Shown: positions 10,608 to 22,650 of the stretch, one piece after another
Layout of the letters: every line of letters starts with the position of its first letter
Numbering within the stretch: the first letter of the stretch is position 1
NCBI RefSeq assembly: GCF_018294505.1
Contig: NC_057804.1
Coordinates: forward strand, 249,544,156 to 249,608,155
Direction of reading: 5' to 3'
DNA length: 64,000 nucleotides
From: Triticum aestivum
Lineage: Eukaryota > Streptophyta > Magnoliopsida > Poales > Poaceae
The notes under the pieces: generated by a model
Seen by the model: only the letters and a program-made list of their open reading frames with translations
The model's database searches: none
What the model was told of the DNA's origin: nothing
Program-made: the position numbers and the translations under genes

Positions 10608-13350
10608 AGAGTACGGCCGAAGTTTCCACATACGGCCACGAACGATGTGTGCAGGGTTCCAGAGACACTAAACGGGCGCCCCGTACACCATGCCATGTGC
10701 CTACCGCATCACAGCCCACCCCTCCGGTCAGCGCTGTGCACGACCTCCAGCATACTACAAACACCAGAAACTACTTGCAACTCCTGGACAGAGGACAAGG
10801 GTGATCAAGAAGTCGAGCGGGGTCATATTTCAGGGCCCAATGCATGGTAGTAGCTCTTGCATGGATCACAAACACAGAACTCAGTTCCTGAGGACGGCTT
10901 CAATGAGACAACCCACCATGTACTCCTACATGGCCTCTCACTGCCACCTTTACCAAATCGTGTTCACACACTTAGCTCACACACAGAAGGACAAGTTCAC
11001 ACACCTCTGATTCATCCCCGATGAATCAGACCTGACTCAACTCTAAGCAGTAGCAGGCATGACAAACAAGCATGAATGAGTAGGCACAACAGGGCTCGAA
11101 CAACTCCTACTCATGCTAGTGAGTTTTATCTATTTATTGTGGCAATGACAGGTCATGCAGAGGATAAAGGGGTTCAACTACCGCAACAAATAATAGATGA
11201 ATCATTGTTGTCCTAGTGCAATAAAAGAGAGCAGGAGCGAGAGAGTGGGATTGTATCGGAATGAACAAGGGGTTTTTGCTTGCCTGGCACTTCTGTAGAT
11301 AATATAGTTCTTCATCGGTGTCATCGAACTCATCATCGGAACCACGTCTATCGGGGGTGGACAAACACCGGCAAACAAGCAAGAACACAATCAATGCAAT
11401 GCACAATATGATGCATGATCATGACATGGCAATATGCTGTTGGTTGAGCTAATGCAATTAGTAACAATTTGAGTGAAGCTGATTTGAACACAAGATTCAA
11501 ATTCAAACTCCATGATAGGCATTTCAAATGCCATTTATTCAAATTGTCATATATAGTGGTTGTAAGTTGTTCAAACATGCATGAGAATGCCATAAACAGA
11601 TTCTTCATATTGTTCTGATAATTTTTCATATATAATTTATTTCATTCTGACCTACGTTTGAATTTATATGATTTTTAGAAGTTTAGGGAATTTTCTGAAA
11701 TTTATATATCATTTCTGATTTATTTAAATTCCAGAAAATATTACCGCGTCAGCATGACAACAACATTACGTGAGCAGGTATGCTGTTGCTGACCAGATCA
11801 AACCTGACCAGTGGGACCCACTCGTCAGTTGTTAGTTAAACTAATCTAGTTTAGTTAGCACTAACCTGGGTCATTCTAATTAAGTTTAAAGTTAAACTAG
11901 ATTAATTAGCCGGGGGGCCGCATGTCAGTGAGAGAGAGGGCGAAGTCGAACCGGGCAGTGGGGTCAACCCACGCCGGTCAACAGGTCAGCGGTCGCCGGC
12001 GTTTAGCCGCCGGCGAGTCCAGACGCGGCGGTGCGCTGCGAGATTCGCCTACAGAGCGCCGTTGGCGCGCGAAGCACAGCTACGGGATGCGGACGCTCGT
12101 CCGCATCCAACCGTGGTGGTGGCACGGCTAGGGAGTGGCGCCGGAGACGAGCTTGGCGGCGGCCGGGGTTCGGCCCAGATGCAAGCGAGAGCCAGGGGGC
12201 ACGGGAAGGCGAGCTGGGGCATGCTACGGGCTTGTGGGGAGGCACTGAGTGCAGTGGTGTGATCTACTACGAGCTTCAGCAGCCATAGCCATGGCAGCGA
12301 CATGGCCGGCGGCGATGAGCTCTTGGGCTCGTTGCGAACGGCAGCTAGAGAGGGAGGTAGAGCATGGGGAGAGGGGGAAATGATGGCAGAGCTCACAGCG
12401 GGTGCAACGGTGGCCTCGGCGAGCTCAGAGAAGGCCGGATGGCGACATACGGGCAGCGGCGATCTCGGACGACCGAGGGGGAAAACAGCAGCGCTGGCGG
12501 CGACCAGGGTCTTCCGACGCCGTGCGTCTTGGTGAGGAGGAAGAGGGGGACCAGGCGGAGCTCGTAGGCCGATCAGGGAACGAGGTGGATACGGTGGATA
12601 CGGCAGCGGCGAACGGTGGCAACGGGCGCGCTCGGGCGTTCGCGAGAGGGAGAAACAGAGGAGGGGGGAGCAAAGAAGAGTGAGGGAGAGAGGCAGGGAG
12701 GTGTGTGGCACCACCCGAAGAGGCTAGGGCGAAGCGGCAAGAAGGAGGTGGCTGGGCATGCGCCGGCGTGCGTCGGCCACACGGTCGTCCTCCTGGCAGG
12801 GAGGAAGACGACAGGGGAGAGGCCAGGTGGGCTGGGCCGCATAGGTGGGCTGCCAGCTGGGCCGGCCAGGTAAGTGGCCCAGGTAGGTGTTCTCTCTCTC
12901 TCTCTTTTCTAAATTGTTTTCTGTTTTCTATTTTTCTGTAACTTCTGGGCTTTATTTAAAATACCAAAACGTTTTGAAAAATCCTGAAAATAATTGTGGG
13001 CTCTATTTGGAATATTCCTAACACCCCTCACTTAAGTTCAGAATTAATTGAGCATTTAAAATATTATATAGCATTTAAATGCCCAATTGCAAATAGCATA
13101 TGATTTAATCCATAGCCCAAATATGACATGGAAAAAGGTGCAACACCTCTGGTTAATGTTTCCAGCATTTTCCAGAAATGTTGAACATTTTTGAAAGCCA
13201 TTTGGATTCACTGAGAATATTTTAGTTGAACCTAGTGGATTCCTTTGATGCTAGGGTTTAGGCAATCCCCATTTCAGGTTTAACTGAAATTTAAACATGA
13301 TGCAACACCAGATGCTAGCACTAGGCATTAATAGAACTAGGGATGTGACA
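10608..13350 (-). mobile_element. S-family long LTR, right-hand part (split by copy A)
   Basis: From GAG..CGGCC at 10608 to GGATGTGACA at 13350 this aligns with the last 2.75 kb of the complete S LTRs at 23566 and 49630. Shared stretches include ACGATGTGTGCAGGGTTCC, CACAAACACAGAACTCAG and the terminal ATGTGACA. The first 1.4 kb is beyond the window because copy A inserted here. The middle (about 11,920-12,860) is GC rich and the flanks AT rich, as in the other copies. Strand is inferred from resemblance to the LARD LTR, whose orientation is fixed by its primer site. No coding function is supported. Confidence 0.85.
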
Positions 13351-14020
13351 TAAAAACAGTAATACTTCGAGCGTACCAATAAAGCAATCATGTCTTTTCA
13401 AAACAACAAGGCCAAAGCAAGCTTATCCCTACAAGATCATATAGTTTGGTCATGCTTCATTTTCGTCACACAAAATGCCCCCATCATGCACAACCCCGAT
13501 GACAAGCCGAGCAATTGGTTCATACTTTTTAACGCGCTTCAGCTTTTTCAACACTCACGCAATACATGAGCGCAAGCCATGGATATAGAACTATAGGTGG
13601 AATAGAATAATGGTGGAGATTGTGTGGAGAAGACAAAAAAATTGGAAAGTCTCACATCGACACGGCTAATCAACGGGCTATGGAGATGCCCATCAATTGA
13701 TGTCAACATGAGGAGTAGGGATTTCCATGCAACAGATGCACTAGAGCTATAAATGAATGCTCAACAAAAGAAAACTAGTGGGTGTGCATCCAACTTGCTT
13801 GATCACGAAGACCTAGGGCATTTGAGGAAGCCCATCGAAGGAATATACAAGCCAAGTTCTATAATGAAAAATTCCCACTAGTATATGAAAATGACAACCT
13901 ATGAGACTCACTATATGAAGAACATGGTGCTACTTCAAAGCACAAGATATGAGACTCACTACATGAAGAACATGGTGCTATTTTGAAGCACAAGTGTGGA
14001 AAAAGAGATAGTAACATTGC

Positions 14021-14148
14021 CCCTTTTCTTTTTCTTTCTTTTTCTTTTTTTTCTTTTTTTTCTTTTTTTCTGTGGGCTTCTTTGGCCCCCTTTTTTATTT
14101 AGGCTTCTTTGGCCTTTCCTTTTTTTTCCTTTTTTTCTTTTTTTTCAT
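14021..14148. repeat. homopyrimidine/homopurine tract
   Basis: About 130 bases almost entirely C and T on the + strand (CTTTTTCTTT-type runs), interrupted by GGGCTTCTTTGGCC. On the element's sense strand it is polypurine. It is too long and too far from a visible LTR to be called the functional polypurine tract. Confidence 0.8.
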
Positions 14149-15342
14149 GGGGCAATGCTCTATAATGATGATCATCACACTTTTATTTACTTACAACTCA
14201 ATATTACAACTCGATACTAGAACAAAGATATGACTATATGAATGCTTCCGGTGGTGTACCGGGGTGGTGCAATGAATCAAGAGCGACATGTATGAAAATT
14301 TATGCATGGTGGCTTTGCCACAAATACGATGTCAACTTCATGATCATGCATTGGAAATATGACAAAAGTAATGTATGTCATGATGATGAATGGAACGGTG
14401 GAAAGTTGCATGGCAATATATCTCGGAATGGCTATGGAAATGCCATAATAGGTAGGTATGGTGGCTGTTTTGAGGAAGATATAAGGAGGCTTATGTGTGA
14501 TAGAGCGTATCATATCAAGGTGAGAAAGGGCAATGCATGGTACCGAAGAGGTTAGCAATGATGGAAAGGTAAAAGTGTGTATAATCCATGGACTCACATT
14601 AGTCATAAAGAACTCATATACTTATTGCAAAAGTTTGTTATCCCTCGAAGCAAAGTACTACTACGTATGCCCCTAGGGGCATAGATCGGTAGGAAACGAC
14701 CATCGCTCGTCCCCGACCGCCACTCATAAGGAAGGCAACCAAAGAAACACCCGATGCTTCAAATTTGTCACACAACGGTTACCATACGTGCATGCTACGA
14801 GACTTGCAAACCTCAACACAAGTGTCTCTACAATCCACAACCACCCACTAGCATGACTCTTATATCACCACCTTTATATCACAAAACTATTGCAAGGAAT
14901 CAAACATATCATATTCAGCGATCTACAAGTTTATGTAGGATTTTATGACTAACCATGTGAATGAACAATTCCTGTCATCTCTCTAAATAGATATAAGTGA
15001 AGCAAGAGAGTTTAATTCTTTCTAAAAAAGATATTCCCACGCTCTAACAAATATAAGTGAAGCAAAAGAGCATTCTACAAATGGCGGTTTTCTATGTGAA
15101 GAGAAACGGGCAATCCAAACTTCAAATGATATAAGTGAAGCACATGAAGCATTCTATAAAGCCACACTCAAAAGTCATAAGTGAAGTGCAATGAGCATTC
15201 TATAAATCAACCAAGGACTATCTCATACCAGCATGGTGCATAAAATAAAAATGAAAACTAAATGCAAAAGACGCTCCAAGACTTGCACATAATCCATGAA
15301 CGAGACGAATCCGAAAATATACCGATACTTGTTGAAGAAAGA

Positions 15343-15424
15343 GGGGATGCCTTCCAGGGCATCCCCAAACATAGATGCTTGAGTCTCCTTGAATATTCAC
15401 TTGGGGTGCCTCAGGCATCCCCAA
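15343..15424 (-). repeat. paired hairpins with GGGGATGCC stems
   Basis: First hairpin: GGGGATGCC (15343-15351), 6-base loop, GGCATCCCC (15358-15366), a perfect 9-bp stem. Second: TTGGGGTGCC (15401-15410), 3-base loop, GGCATCCCCAA (15414-15424) with one bulged base. The two share the same stem words and lie 35 bases apart. Confidence 0.75.
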
Positions 15425-16255
15425 GCTTGAGCTCTTGCCTCTCTTCCTTTTCCTCATATCGAGCCATCCTCGATTAGACACTACATCCACACAAAACTTC
15501 AACAGAAAACTCGGTAAGATCCGTTAGTATAATAAAGCAAATCACCACTCTAAGTACTGTTGCAAATCAATTCATATTTTGTTTTTGCATTGTGTATACT
15601 GTAATATAGCTTTTCCATGGCTTAATCCACTAATATAAATTGATAGATTCATCAAAACAAGCAAACTATGCATCAAAAAACAGAATCTGTCAAAAACAGA
15701 ACAGTCTGTAGCAATCTGAACATCCACCATATTTCTGGTACCCCAACAATTCTACCAAAATTAGGAAAACTAAATAAGTTGTATATAAAGACAGTGCAAA
15801 AGGAATCAGAACCAATTGACGTTCCAGTAAAAATTGTAAAATCGCGCACTACAGTCAAAGTTTCTGTCCTGCACCGTACAAACCAACAAGCATTGTAAAC
15901 ATCCTAAATGCAAACCTTAGCACATTATTTTTATAATACAATGGAATTATACAAGGGGATAATTATTTTTGATTTAAGCGCAAAATAACGTTCCTGTGAT
16001 TTAAGAAAATTATATTCGTGCGTGCAAAGTTTCTGTTTTTCAGCAGAATCAAATCAACTATCATCGTAGGTTATCCTATAGGTTCTACTTGGCACAAAAA
16101 CTAATTAAAACATAAAACCACATCCAAACAGATGCTAGATGGATTATTTATTACTAAACAGAAGCAAAAACAAAAAACACAAAATAAAATTGGGTTGCCT
16201 CCCAACAAGCGCTATCGTTTAACGCCCCTAGCTAGGCATAAAAGCAATGATAGAT

Positions 16256-18330
16256 CTAGGTATTGCCATCTTTGGTAGGCAATCCATAAGTGGCTCTCAT
16301 GATAGATTCATATGGTAATTTTATTTTCTTTCTAGGGAAGTGTTCCATGCCCTTCTTTAAGGGAAATTGGAATCTAATATTCCCTTCCTTCATATCAATA
16401 ATTGCACCAATCGTTCTAAGGAAAGGTCTACCAAGAATAATAGGGCATGAAGGATTGCAATCTATATCAAGAATGATAAAATCTACGGGCACACAATTCC
16501 TATTTGCAACAATAAGAACATCATTAATTCTTCCCATAGGCTTTTTAATAGTGGAATCCGCAAGATGCAAGTTTAGAGAGCAATCATCAAAATCACGGAA
16601 ATCTAACAAATAACATAAAGTTTTGGGAATAGTAGAGACACTAGCACCCAAATCACACAAAGCATGGAGCTCGTAATCTTTAATTTCAATTTTAATAGTA
16701 GGTTCCCACTCATCATAGAGTTTTCTAGGGATAGAAACTTTCAACTCAAGTTTTTCTTCATAAGATTGCATCAAGGCATCAACAATGTGTTCGGTAAAGG
16801 CCTTATTTTGACTATAAGCATGAGGAGAATCTAGTACGGATTGCAACAAGGAAATACAACTAATCAAAGAGCAATTTTCATAATTAAATTCCTTGAGATC
16901 AAAATAGTGGGTTTAGCAACATCTCGATTTTTATTTCTTTCAATCCCACTTTCATCAGTTTCATCATCAAGATCTAGAAACTCCGAATTCTTAGAACGCC
17001 TTCTAGGTAAAGGAAGATCATAATCAGTTTCATCAAGATTCATATTGCAAAAAAAAGATTTAATGGGGGACACATCAATAACTTTTAGATCTTCATCTTG
17101 ATTTTCATAAGAATCGGAAGAACACGCTTTAATAAAGGCATCTTTGGAAGCACGCATCTTAGCGGTTCTTTCCTTGCACTCATCAATGGAAATTCTCATG
17201 GATTTGAGAGACTCATTGATATCATGTTTAGGAGGAATAGATCTAAGCTTTAAAAAATCAATTTCAAGAGAAATTCTATCAACGTTCCTAGCCAAATCAT
17301 CAAGTTTAAGCAATTTCTCTTCAAGCAAAGCATTAAAATTCTTTTGTGAATTCATAAACTCTTTAACACTACTGTCAAATTCAGAGGGCGTCTTATTAAA
17401 ATTTCCATAAGAGTTGTTGTAGGAATTTCCATAATTATTAGAAGGATTACTAGGATAGGGCCTAGGATTAAAATTCCCTCTATACACGTTGTTTCCAAAA
17501 CTATTCGTACCAACAAAATTCACATCCATAGATTCATTATTATTCTCAAGCAAAGTAGAGAAAGGCATATCATTGGGATCAAGAGGAGTATTTTTAGGAG
17601 CAAACATCTTCATAAGTTCATCCATCTTTTCACTCAAAACATTGATTTCTTCTATAGCATGCACTTTTTTACTAGAAGATCTTTCGGTGTGCCATTGAGA
17701 ATAATTAGCCATAATATTATCAAGCAATTTTGTAGCATCTTCTAACGTAATTTCCATAAATGTGCCTCCCACGGCCGAATCTAAAAGATTTCTAGAAGCA
17801 AAATTCAATCCAGCATAAAAATTTTGTATGATCATCCATAAATTCAAACCATGAGTAGGGCAATTGTGAAGCATCAATTTCATTCTTCCCCAAGAATGGG
17901 CAACATGCTCATAATCAAGTTGTTTAAAATTCATAATATCGTTCCTAAGAGTGATGATCTTAGCGGGAGGAAAATACTTAGAGATAAAAGCATCTTTGCA
18001 CTTGTTCCAAGAATCAATACTATTTTTAGGCAAAGACGAAAACCAAACTTTAGCACGATCTCTAAGCGAAAACGGAAATAACTTCAATTTGACAATATTG
18101 TTATCCGTATCTTTCTTCTTTTGCATATCACACAAATCAACAAATTTGTTTAGATGAGTAGCGGCATCTTCACTAGGAAGGCCGGCGAATTGATCTTTCA
18201 TAACAAGATTCAGCAAAGCGGTATTGATTTCACAATACTCATCATTATTAAGAGGAGCAATCGGAGTACTAAGGAAATCATTATTATTGGTATTCGAAAA
18301 GTCACACAATTCGGTATTATCTTGCTCCAT
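16256..18330 (-). pseudogene. gag: gag-protease of the Athila-type element
   Basis: Gag forms the particle and protease matures it. I choose the ATG at 18330 (MEQDNTELCDF); the open frame upstream crosses the primer site and is leader, not protein. A retrotransposon gag domain spans roughly residues 50-210 (FAGLPSEDAATHLNKFVDLC, FPFSLRDRAKVWFSSLP, SWNKCKDAFISKYFPP), followed by an Asn/Gly/Tyr-rich low-complexity stretch (NPRPYPSNPSNNYGN) and a coiled segment. One base is gained or lost near 16910, because the frame resumes as LISCISLLQS, leading to a protease with the D-x-G motif CDLGASVSTIPK and the later IILGRPFLRT. A normal stop ends the protein at 16256 and no RT follows. Apart from the single frameshift it is remarkably intact. 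Confidence 0.88.
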
Positions 18331-18542
18331 GGCAACAAGTAATCCAACACACAAGCAAACAGAAAGGCAACGGGAAAAAAAGGCAAACGGGAAAGAGAGG
18401 AGGAGATTGGGAAAGAGAGGGCAAATAAAACGGCAAGGGTCAAGTGGGGGAGAGGAAAACGAGAGGCAAATGGCAAATAATGTAATGCGAGAGATAGGGA
18501 TTGCGATGGGTACTTGGTATAGTTGACTTGCTTCCGTGAGCC

Positions 18543-18560
18543 TCCCCGGCAACGGCGCCA
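18543..18560 (-). other. primer-binding site, tRNA-Asp type
   Basis: TGGCGCCGTTGCCGGGGA on the - strand, 11 bases inside the LTR end. It fixes the element's orientation and the position of the 5' LTR. Confidence 0.85.
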
Positions 18561-18571
18561 GAAATTCTTCT

Positions 18572-20912
18572 TGCTACCTCTTGAGCACTGCGTTGGATTT
18601 CCCCGAAGAGGAGAGGATGATGCAACAAAGTAGCGTAAGTATTTCCCTCAGTTTTTGAGAACCAAGGTATCAATCCAGTAGGAGACCACACACAAGTCCC
18701 ACGTACTTACACAAAACGATAGCAACTCGCAACCAACGCGATTAGGGGTTGTCAATCCCTTCATGGTCACTTACGAGAGTGAGATCTGATAGATAATATT
18801 TTTGGTATTTTTGATAGATAGATGCAAAGTAAAAAGTAAAAGACAAAGTAAAAGCAAAGCAAGTAAATAAAGAGATAGAGATTGATATGATGAGAATAGA
18901 CCCGGGGGCCATAGGTTTCACTAGTGGCTTCTCTCAAGAGCATAAGTATTCTACGATGGGTGAACAAATTACTGTTGAGCAATTGACAGAATTGAGCATA
19001 GTTATGAGTATATCTAGGCAATGATCATGTATATAGGCATCACGTCCAACACAAGTAGATCGAAACGATTCTGCATCTACTACTGTTACTCCACTCATCG
19101 ACCGCTATCCAGCATGCATCTAGAGTATTAAGTTAAAAACAGAGTAACGCCTTAAGCAAGATGACATGATGTAGAGGGATAAATTCATGCAATATGATAA
19201 AAAAACATCTTGGTATCCTCGATCGCAACAATACAATACGTGCCTTGCTGCCCCTTCTGTCACTGGGAAAGGACACCGCAAGATTGAACCCAAAGCTAAG
19301 CACTTCTCCCATTGCAAGAACTACCAATCTAGTTGGCCAAACCAAAAACGATAATTCAAAGAGACTTGCAAACATAACTCAATCATACATAAAAGAATTC
19401 AAAGAAGATTCAAACATAGATAATACCGGATCATAAACCCACAATTCATCGGTCTCAACAAACACACCGCAAAAACAGGATTACATCGGCCACTGATATG
19501 ACTCTACGCATGCTTGACGTTCGCTTTATCGAGAACAAGTATGAAACTAGAAGTACTTTGTAGGTGTGATAGGATAGCTTTGCAAGATAATAAAGAAAAC
19601 GTAAATGAAAAGTAGGGGCTGTTTAGATAAAGATGCAACAAAGTAAATATAGCGAGTGTGGAAAAGTGGTGGTAGGAGTTGTGAAATTGTCCCTAAGCAA
19701 TTAACTATGTTACTAGACTGGTAATCACTATTACAATTCTATTTGAGGGAGAGGCATAAGCTAACATACTTTCTCTACTTGGATCGTATGCACATATGAT
19801 TGGAACTCTAGCAAGCATCCGCAACTACTAAAGATTCATTAAGGTAAAATCCAAGCATAGCATTACAGTATCAAGTCCCCTTTATCCCATACGCAACAAT
19901 CCCCTTACTCGGGTTTGTGTTTCAGCTACTCACGCAACCCAGTATAAGCGAATCATGAATGCATTGCAACACCCTACAACGGGAATCCCTCACGCTTGCG
20001 CGACATGGAGGGCACATCACCAATAATAAAACATGCAACTCAAACCAATCATAGCAATTCATCAATCACCGATAGTACAACGAAAATCTACTCAGACATC
20101 ATAGGATGGCAACACATCATTGGATAATAATATGAATCATAAAGCACAATGTTCAAGTAGAGGGTACAGCGGGTTGCGAGAGAGTGGACCGCTGGATATA
20201 GATGGGGGAAGGTGATGGAGATGTTGGTGAAGATGGCAGAGGTGTGGGTGATTATCGCGGTGATGATGATGGCCCCCGGTGGCGTTTCGGCGCCACCGGA
20301 AGCAAGGGGGAGAGAGCCCCCCTTCTTTTTCTTCTTCCTTGACCTTCTCCCTAGATGGGAGAAGGGTTTCCCCTCTGGTCCTTGGATCCCATGGCTTGGG
20401 AGGGGCGAGAGCCCCTCCGAGATTGGATCTATCTCTCTGTTTCTGCGTTCCCGAATTCTGCCCAGGCACCGTTTCCTTTATATCTGGAGATCCGTAACTC
20501 CGATTGGATTGGAACCTTCGTCCAGATCGTTTTCCAAAAATTAGCTTTCTTGCAGCCAAAGAAGGGCATCAACCGCCTTACGGGTGGCCCATGAGATAGG
20601 GGGGCGCGCCCACCTGGAGTGGTGGCGTGGGCCACTCTCTTGGCCACCTCGAGCACCGTTTCATGTTGATTCTTCCTCCCAAAAATCACAAATATTCCAA
20701 AATAATTCGTCGTCCATTTTTATCCCGTTTGGACTTTGTTTGATATGGGTTTTCTGCGACACATAAGACATGCAACAGACATGAACTCGCACTGGGCACA
20801 GGATCAATATGTTAGTCCCAAAAATAGTATAAAAAGTTGCCAAAATTATATGAAAGTTGAAGAATATTGGCATGGAACAATAAAAAATTATAGATACGAC
20901 GAAGAGGTATCA
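18572..20912 (-). repeat. 5' LTR of the Athila-type element
   Basis: About 2.34 kb on the - strand. It starts TGATACCTC at 20912, where a GATAC/GTATC inverted repeat marks the terminus, and ends GTAGCA at 18572 just before the primer site. Both ends obey TG..CA, but the partner LTR is not in the window, so the boundaries are inferred. It includes a GC-rich part at 20.2-20.65 kb. Confidence 0.65.
20477..20483 (-). promoter_or_regulatory. candidate TATA box in Athila-type LTR
   Basis: TATAAAG on the - strand about 430 bases into the LTR, followed downstream by the GC-rich leader-like part. Confidence 0.4.
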
Positions 20913-21438
20913 AACATATGTTCTTGCTACTAACATGGATGCTTCTCTGGGACAACATTCAATACAGAGTAAAAGACAAATTTGTTTGTGAAGTCTACAT
21001 TTCCTCTTACAAACCTAAGTGGTTTCATGAAAGGATCGAGAAGAGGTGTCTAGAGGGGGGTGATTAGACACTCAACACACAAAGTTGGCTGTTTTTAAGT
21101 TTTTCAAGTTTGGGTGGAGTTTAAGCATAAGTTTAACCATTCACAATACAAATCAAGCAAGCATGCAAAGAGTATATGAGCAGCGGAAAGTAAAGCATGC
21201 AACTTGCAAGAAAGTAAAGGGATGGGATTGGAGTATGCAAACGCAATTGGAGACACGGATTTTTTTGTCATGGTTCCGATAGGTGGTGCTATCGTACATC
21301 CACGTTGATGGAGACTTCAACCCATGAAGGGTAACGGCTGCGCGAGTCTATGGAGGGCTTCACCCATGAAGGGTCCACGAAGAAGCAACCTTGTCTATCC
21401 CACCATGTCCATCGCCCATGAAGGACTTGCCTCACTAG
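20913..21438. other. fragment of an unidentified repeat (left part)
   Basis: Between the Athila-type LTR and element C. It contains a purine run GTCTAGAGGGGGGTGA near 21048-21064 and two similar segments with CATGAAGGGT words around 21323-21385. It ends CCTCACTAG at 21438, and the sequence picks up again at 42283 on the far side of element C. I do not recognise the family with confidence and no coding region is seen. Confidence 0.5.
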
Positions 21439-22084
21439 TGTCGGGGATATACCCCGCGGTATGAACCGGCGGGAAATATGACCCTACCGGGCCTGGCGGT
21501 TTACTTGAGACCCGGTTGACATTTGGTGATTCACCGGCGACCCGCTCTAACCAGACGATTTACAAGCAACATACCTGAACATTATGACTCACTGGTAACC
21601 CGGCGGGTGGGACAGACGGATGACAAGGCCCAAGTCCCAGAAGGCCGGTTTATATTAATGGCGGGCCGATTTATGAGGAAAGCACAAGGAATATGCTCCT
21701 ACGAAGGAAGCAAGAATAGGACTCCAGTTGTAATAGAGTAATCCTAATCCTACTAGGACTAGTCATGTAACCCGCCCCTTCAACATATATAAGGAGGGCA
21801 GGGCTCCCCAAAGAGGGACAATCAAGAAGAAACAATCTCTAGGGCTAGACATAACTAGGAGAGCGGGTTTACGGCGACTCCATGAGGATCATAATGAGAC
21901 CTAGCCACAAATAACATGTAGGGTTATTACCAGATGATGTTTTCCGGGGCCCGAAGATGTCTAAACCCTTGTCTTGTGTTGCGTCTCTCGATTCCACCCA
22001 ACCCCTCTCAAGCTACCACATAGATGCGTTGGCCTCGCGACTAAGTCCTCACACTAGGACATCTGCCGTGACAATTCCATGACA
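21439..22084 (+). repeat. 5' LTR of element C
   Basis: Begins TGTCGGGGATATACC and ends CATGACA. It carries TATATAA at 21786-21792 followed by GGAGGGCAG, a plausible promoter. It is the same length as the right-hand LTR. Confidence 0.92.
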
Positions 22085-22086
22085 GT

Positions 22087-22104
22087 TGGCGCCCACTGTG
22101 GGGC
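22087..22104 (+). other. primer-binding site of element C
   Basis: TGGCGCCCACTGTGGGGC starts two bases after the LTR end, the usual spacing for a site that pairs with a tRNA 3' end. I do not assign the tRNA. Confidence 0.7.
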
Positions 22105-22129
22105 TTGCGCACAGTGGTGTTGAGTTCTT

Positions 22130-22650
22130 GGAGGGCGCTACCCCAGGGATCGAGAAGCTCCGTCCAGCTTATTGAAGAAGTTTCGTCCGGCTCGTCGGAG
22201 AGTTCCAGCCGGCTCATCGGAAAGTTCCGGCAGGCTCATTGAAAGGTTCTGGTTCAACGGAAAGTGTTGGTCAGATCACCAAAAGGTTCCAACCGCCTCG
22301 ACGAAAGGTTCCGTCTGAGTCGCCAAAAAGTTCCGACCGCCTCAATGAAAGGTTCCATCCGAATCGCCCAAGAGTTCCAGAAGAATCACCAAAAGGTTCT
22401 GTTTGAGTCACCAAAGGGTTTCGACTTAGGTTTGAAAAAAAATCCGGTCGGGTTATCAAGAGTTTCCGGTTCAATAGTTCCGGATTATCAAAAGTTCCGT
22501 CTGGATTATCAAAAAGTTCCGATTCTAGAAGTTCCGGCTCAAAAAGTTCCGGCCGGGTTATCAAGAGGTTCCGGTTCAAAATTTCTGGATTATCAAAATG
22601 TTCCGGCCGGACTATCAAAAGGCTTCGGTTCAAAATCTCAGGGTCATCTA
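22130..22650. repeat. degenerate tandem array of about 21-25 bp units in element C leader
   Basis: Units of the form AAAGTTCCGxCCGGxTCATCG recur about twenty times over 500 bases with heavy drift (for example near 22200, 22285, 22320, 22350, 22500, 22550, 22610). The periodicity creates open frames on both strands, which I treat as artefacts. The rest of the segment to 23565 has no supported feature besides a GACTCGGGGGCTAC word at 23482-23495. Confidence 0.75.

Larger units (their letters stand above)
13351..16255 (-). other. noncoding 3' interior of the Athila-type element
   Basis: No frame with protein-like content on either strand. It holds a homopyrimidine tract near 14.0-14.15 kb, an irregular series of ATAAGTGAAGC repeats (about 14991, 15050, 15130, 15177) and two hairpins around 15.35-15.42 kb. 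Just beyond the protease stop (16195-16235) is a GTTAAACG..GCGCTTGTTGGGAGGC segment. These are where pol would be in an autonomous Athila. Confidence 0.65.
13351..20912 (-). mobile_element. Athila-lineage Ty3/gypsy element lacking pol (3' end outside window)
   Basis: On the - strand the order is 5' LTR (20912-18572), tRNA-Asp-type primer site, gag-protease and then about 2.9 kb of noncoding DNA. The gag sequence, the DLG protease and the primer site TGGCGCCGTTGCCGGGGA are Athila features; abundant Triticeae families such as Sabrina are of this type, but I do not assign a name. RT, RNase H and integrase are absent where they should follow protease. The element is cut at 13350 by the S LTR, and its 3' LTR must lie left of the window. 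It inserted into the unidentified repeat seen from 20913. Confidence 0.8.

Noticed and set aside
13351..13355. TAAAA as target duplication of the S LTR at 10608-13350
   Set aside because: The left end of that LTR is outside the window, so the duplication cannot be confirmed.
18331..18552. Upstream extension of the Athila-type gag
   Set aside because: It would start beside the primer-binding site within the untranslated leader; the ATG at 18330 begins conserved gag text.
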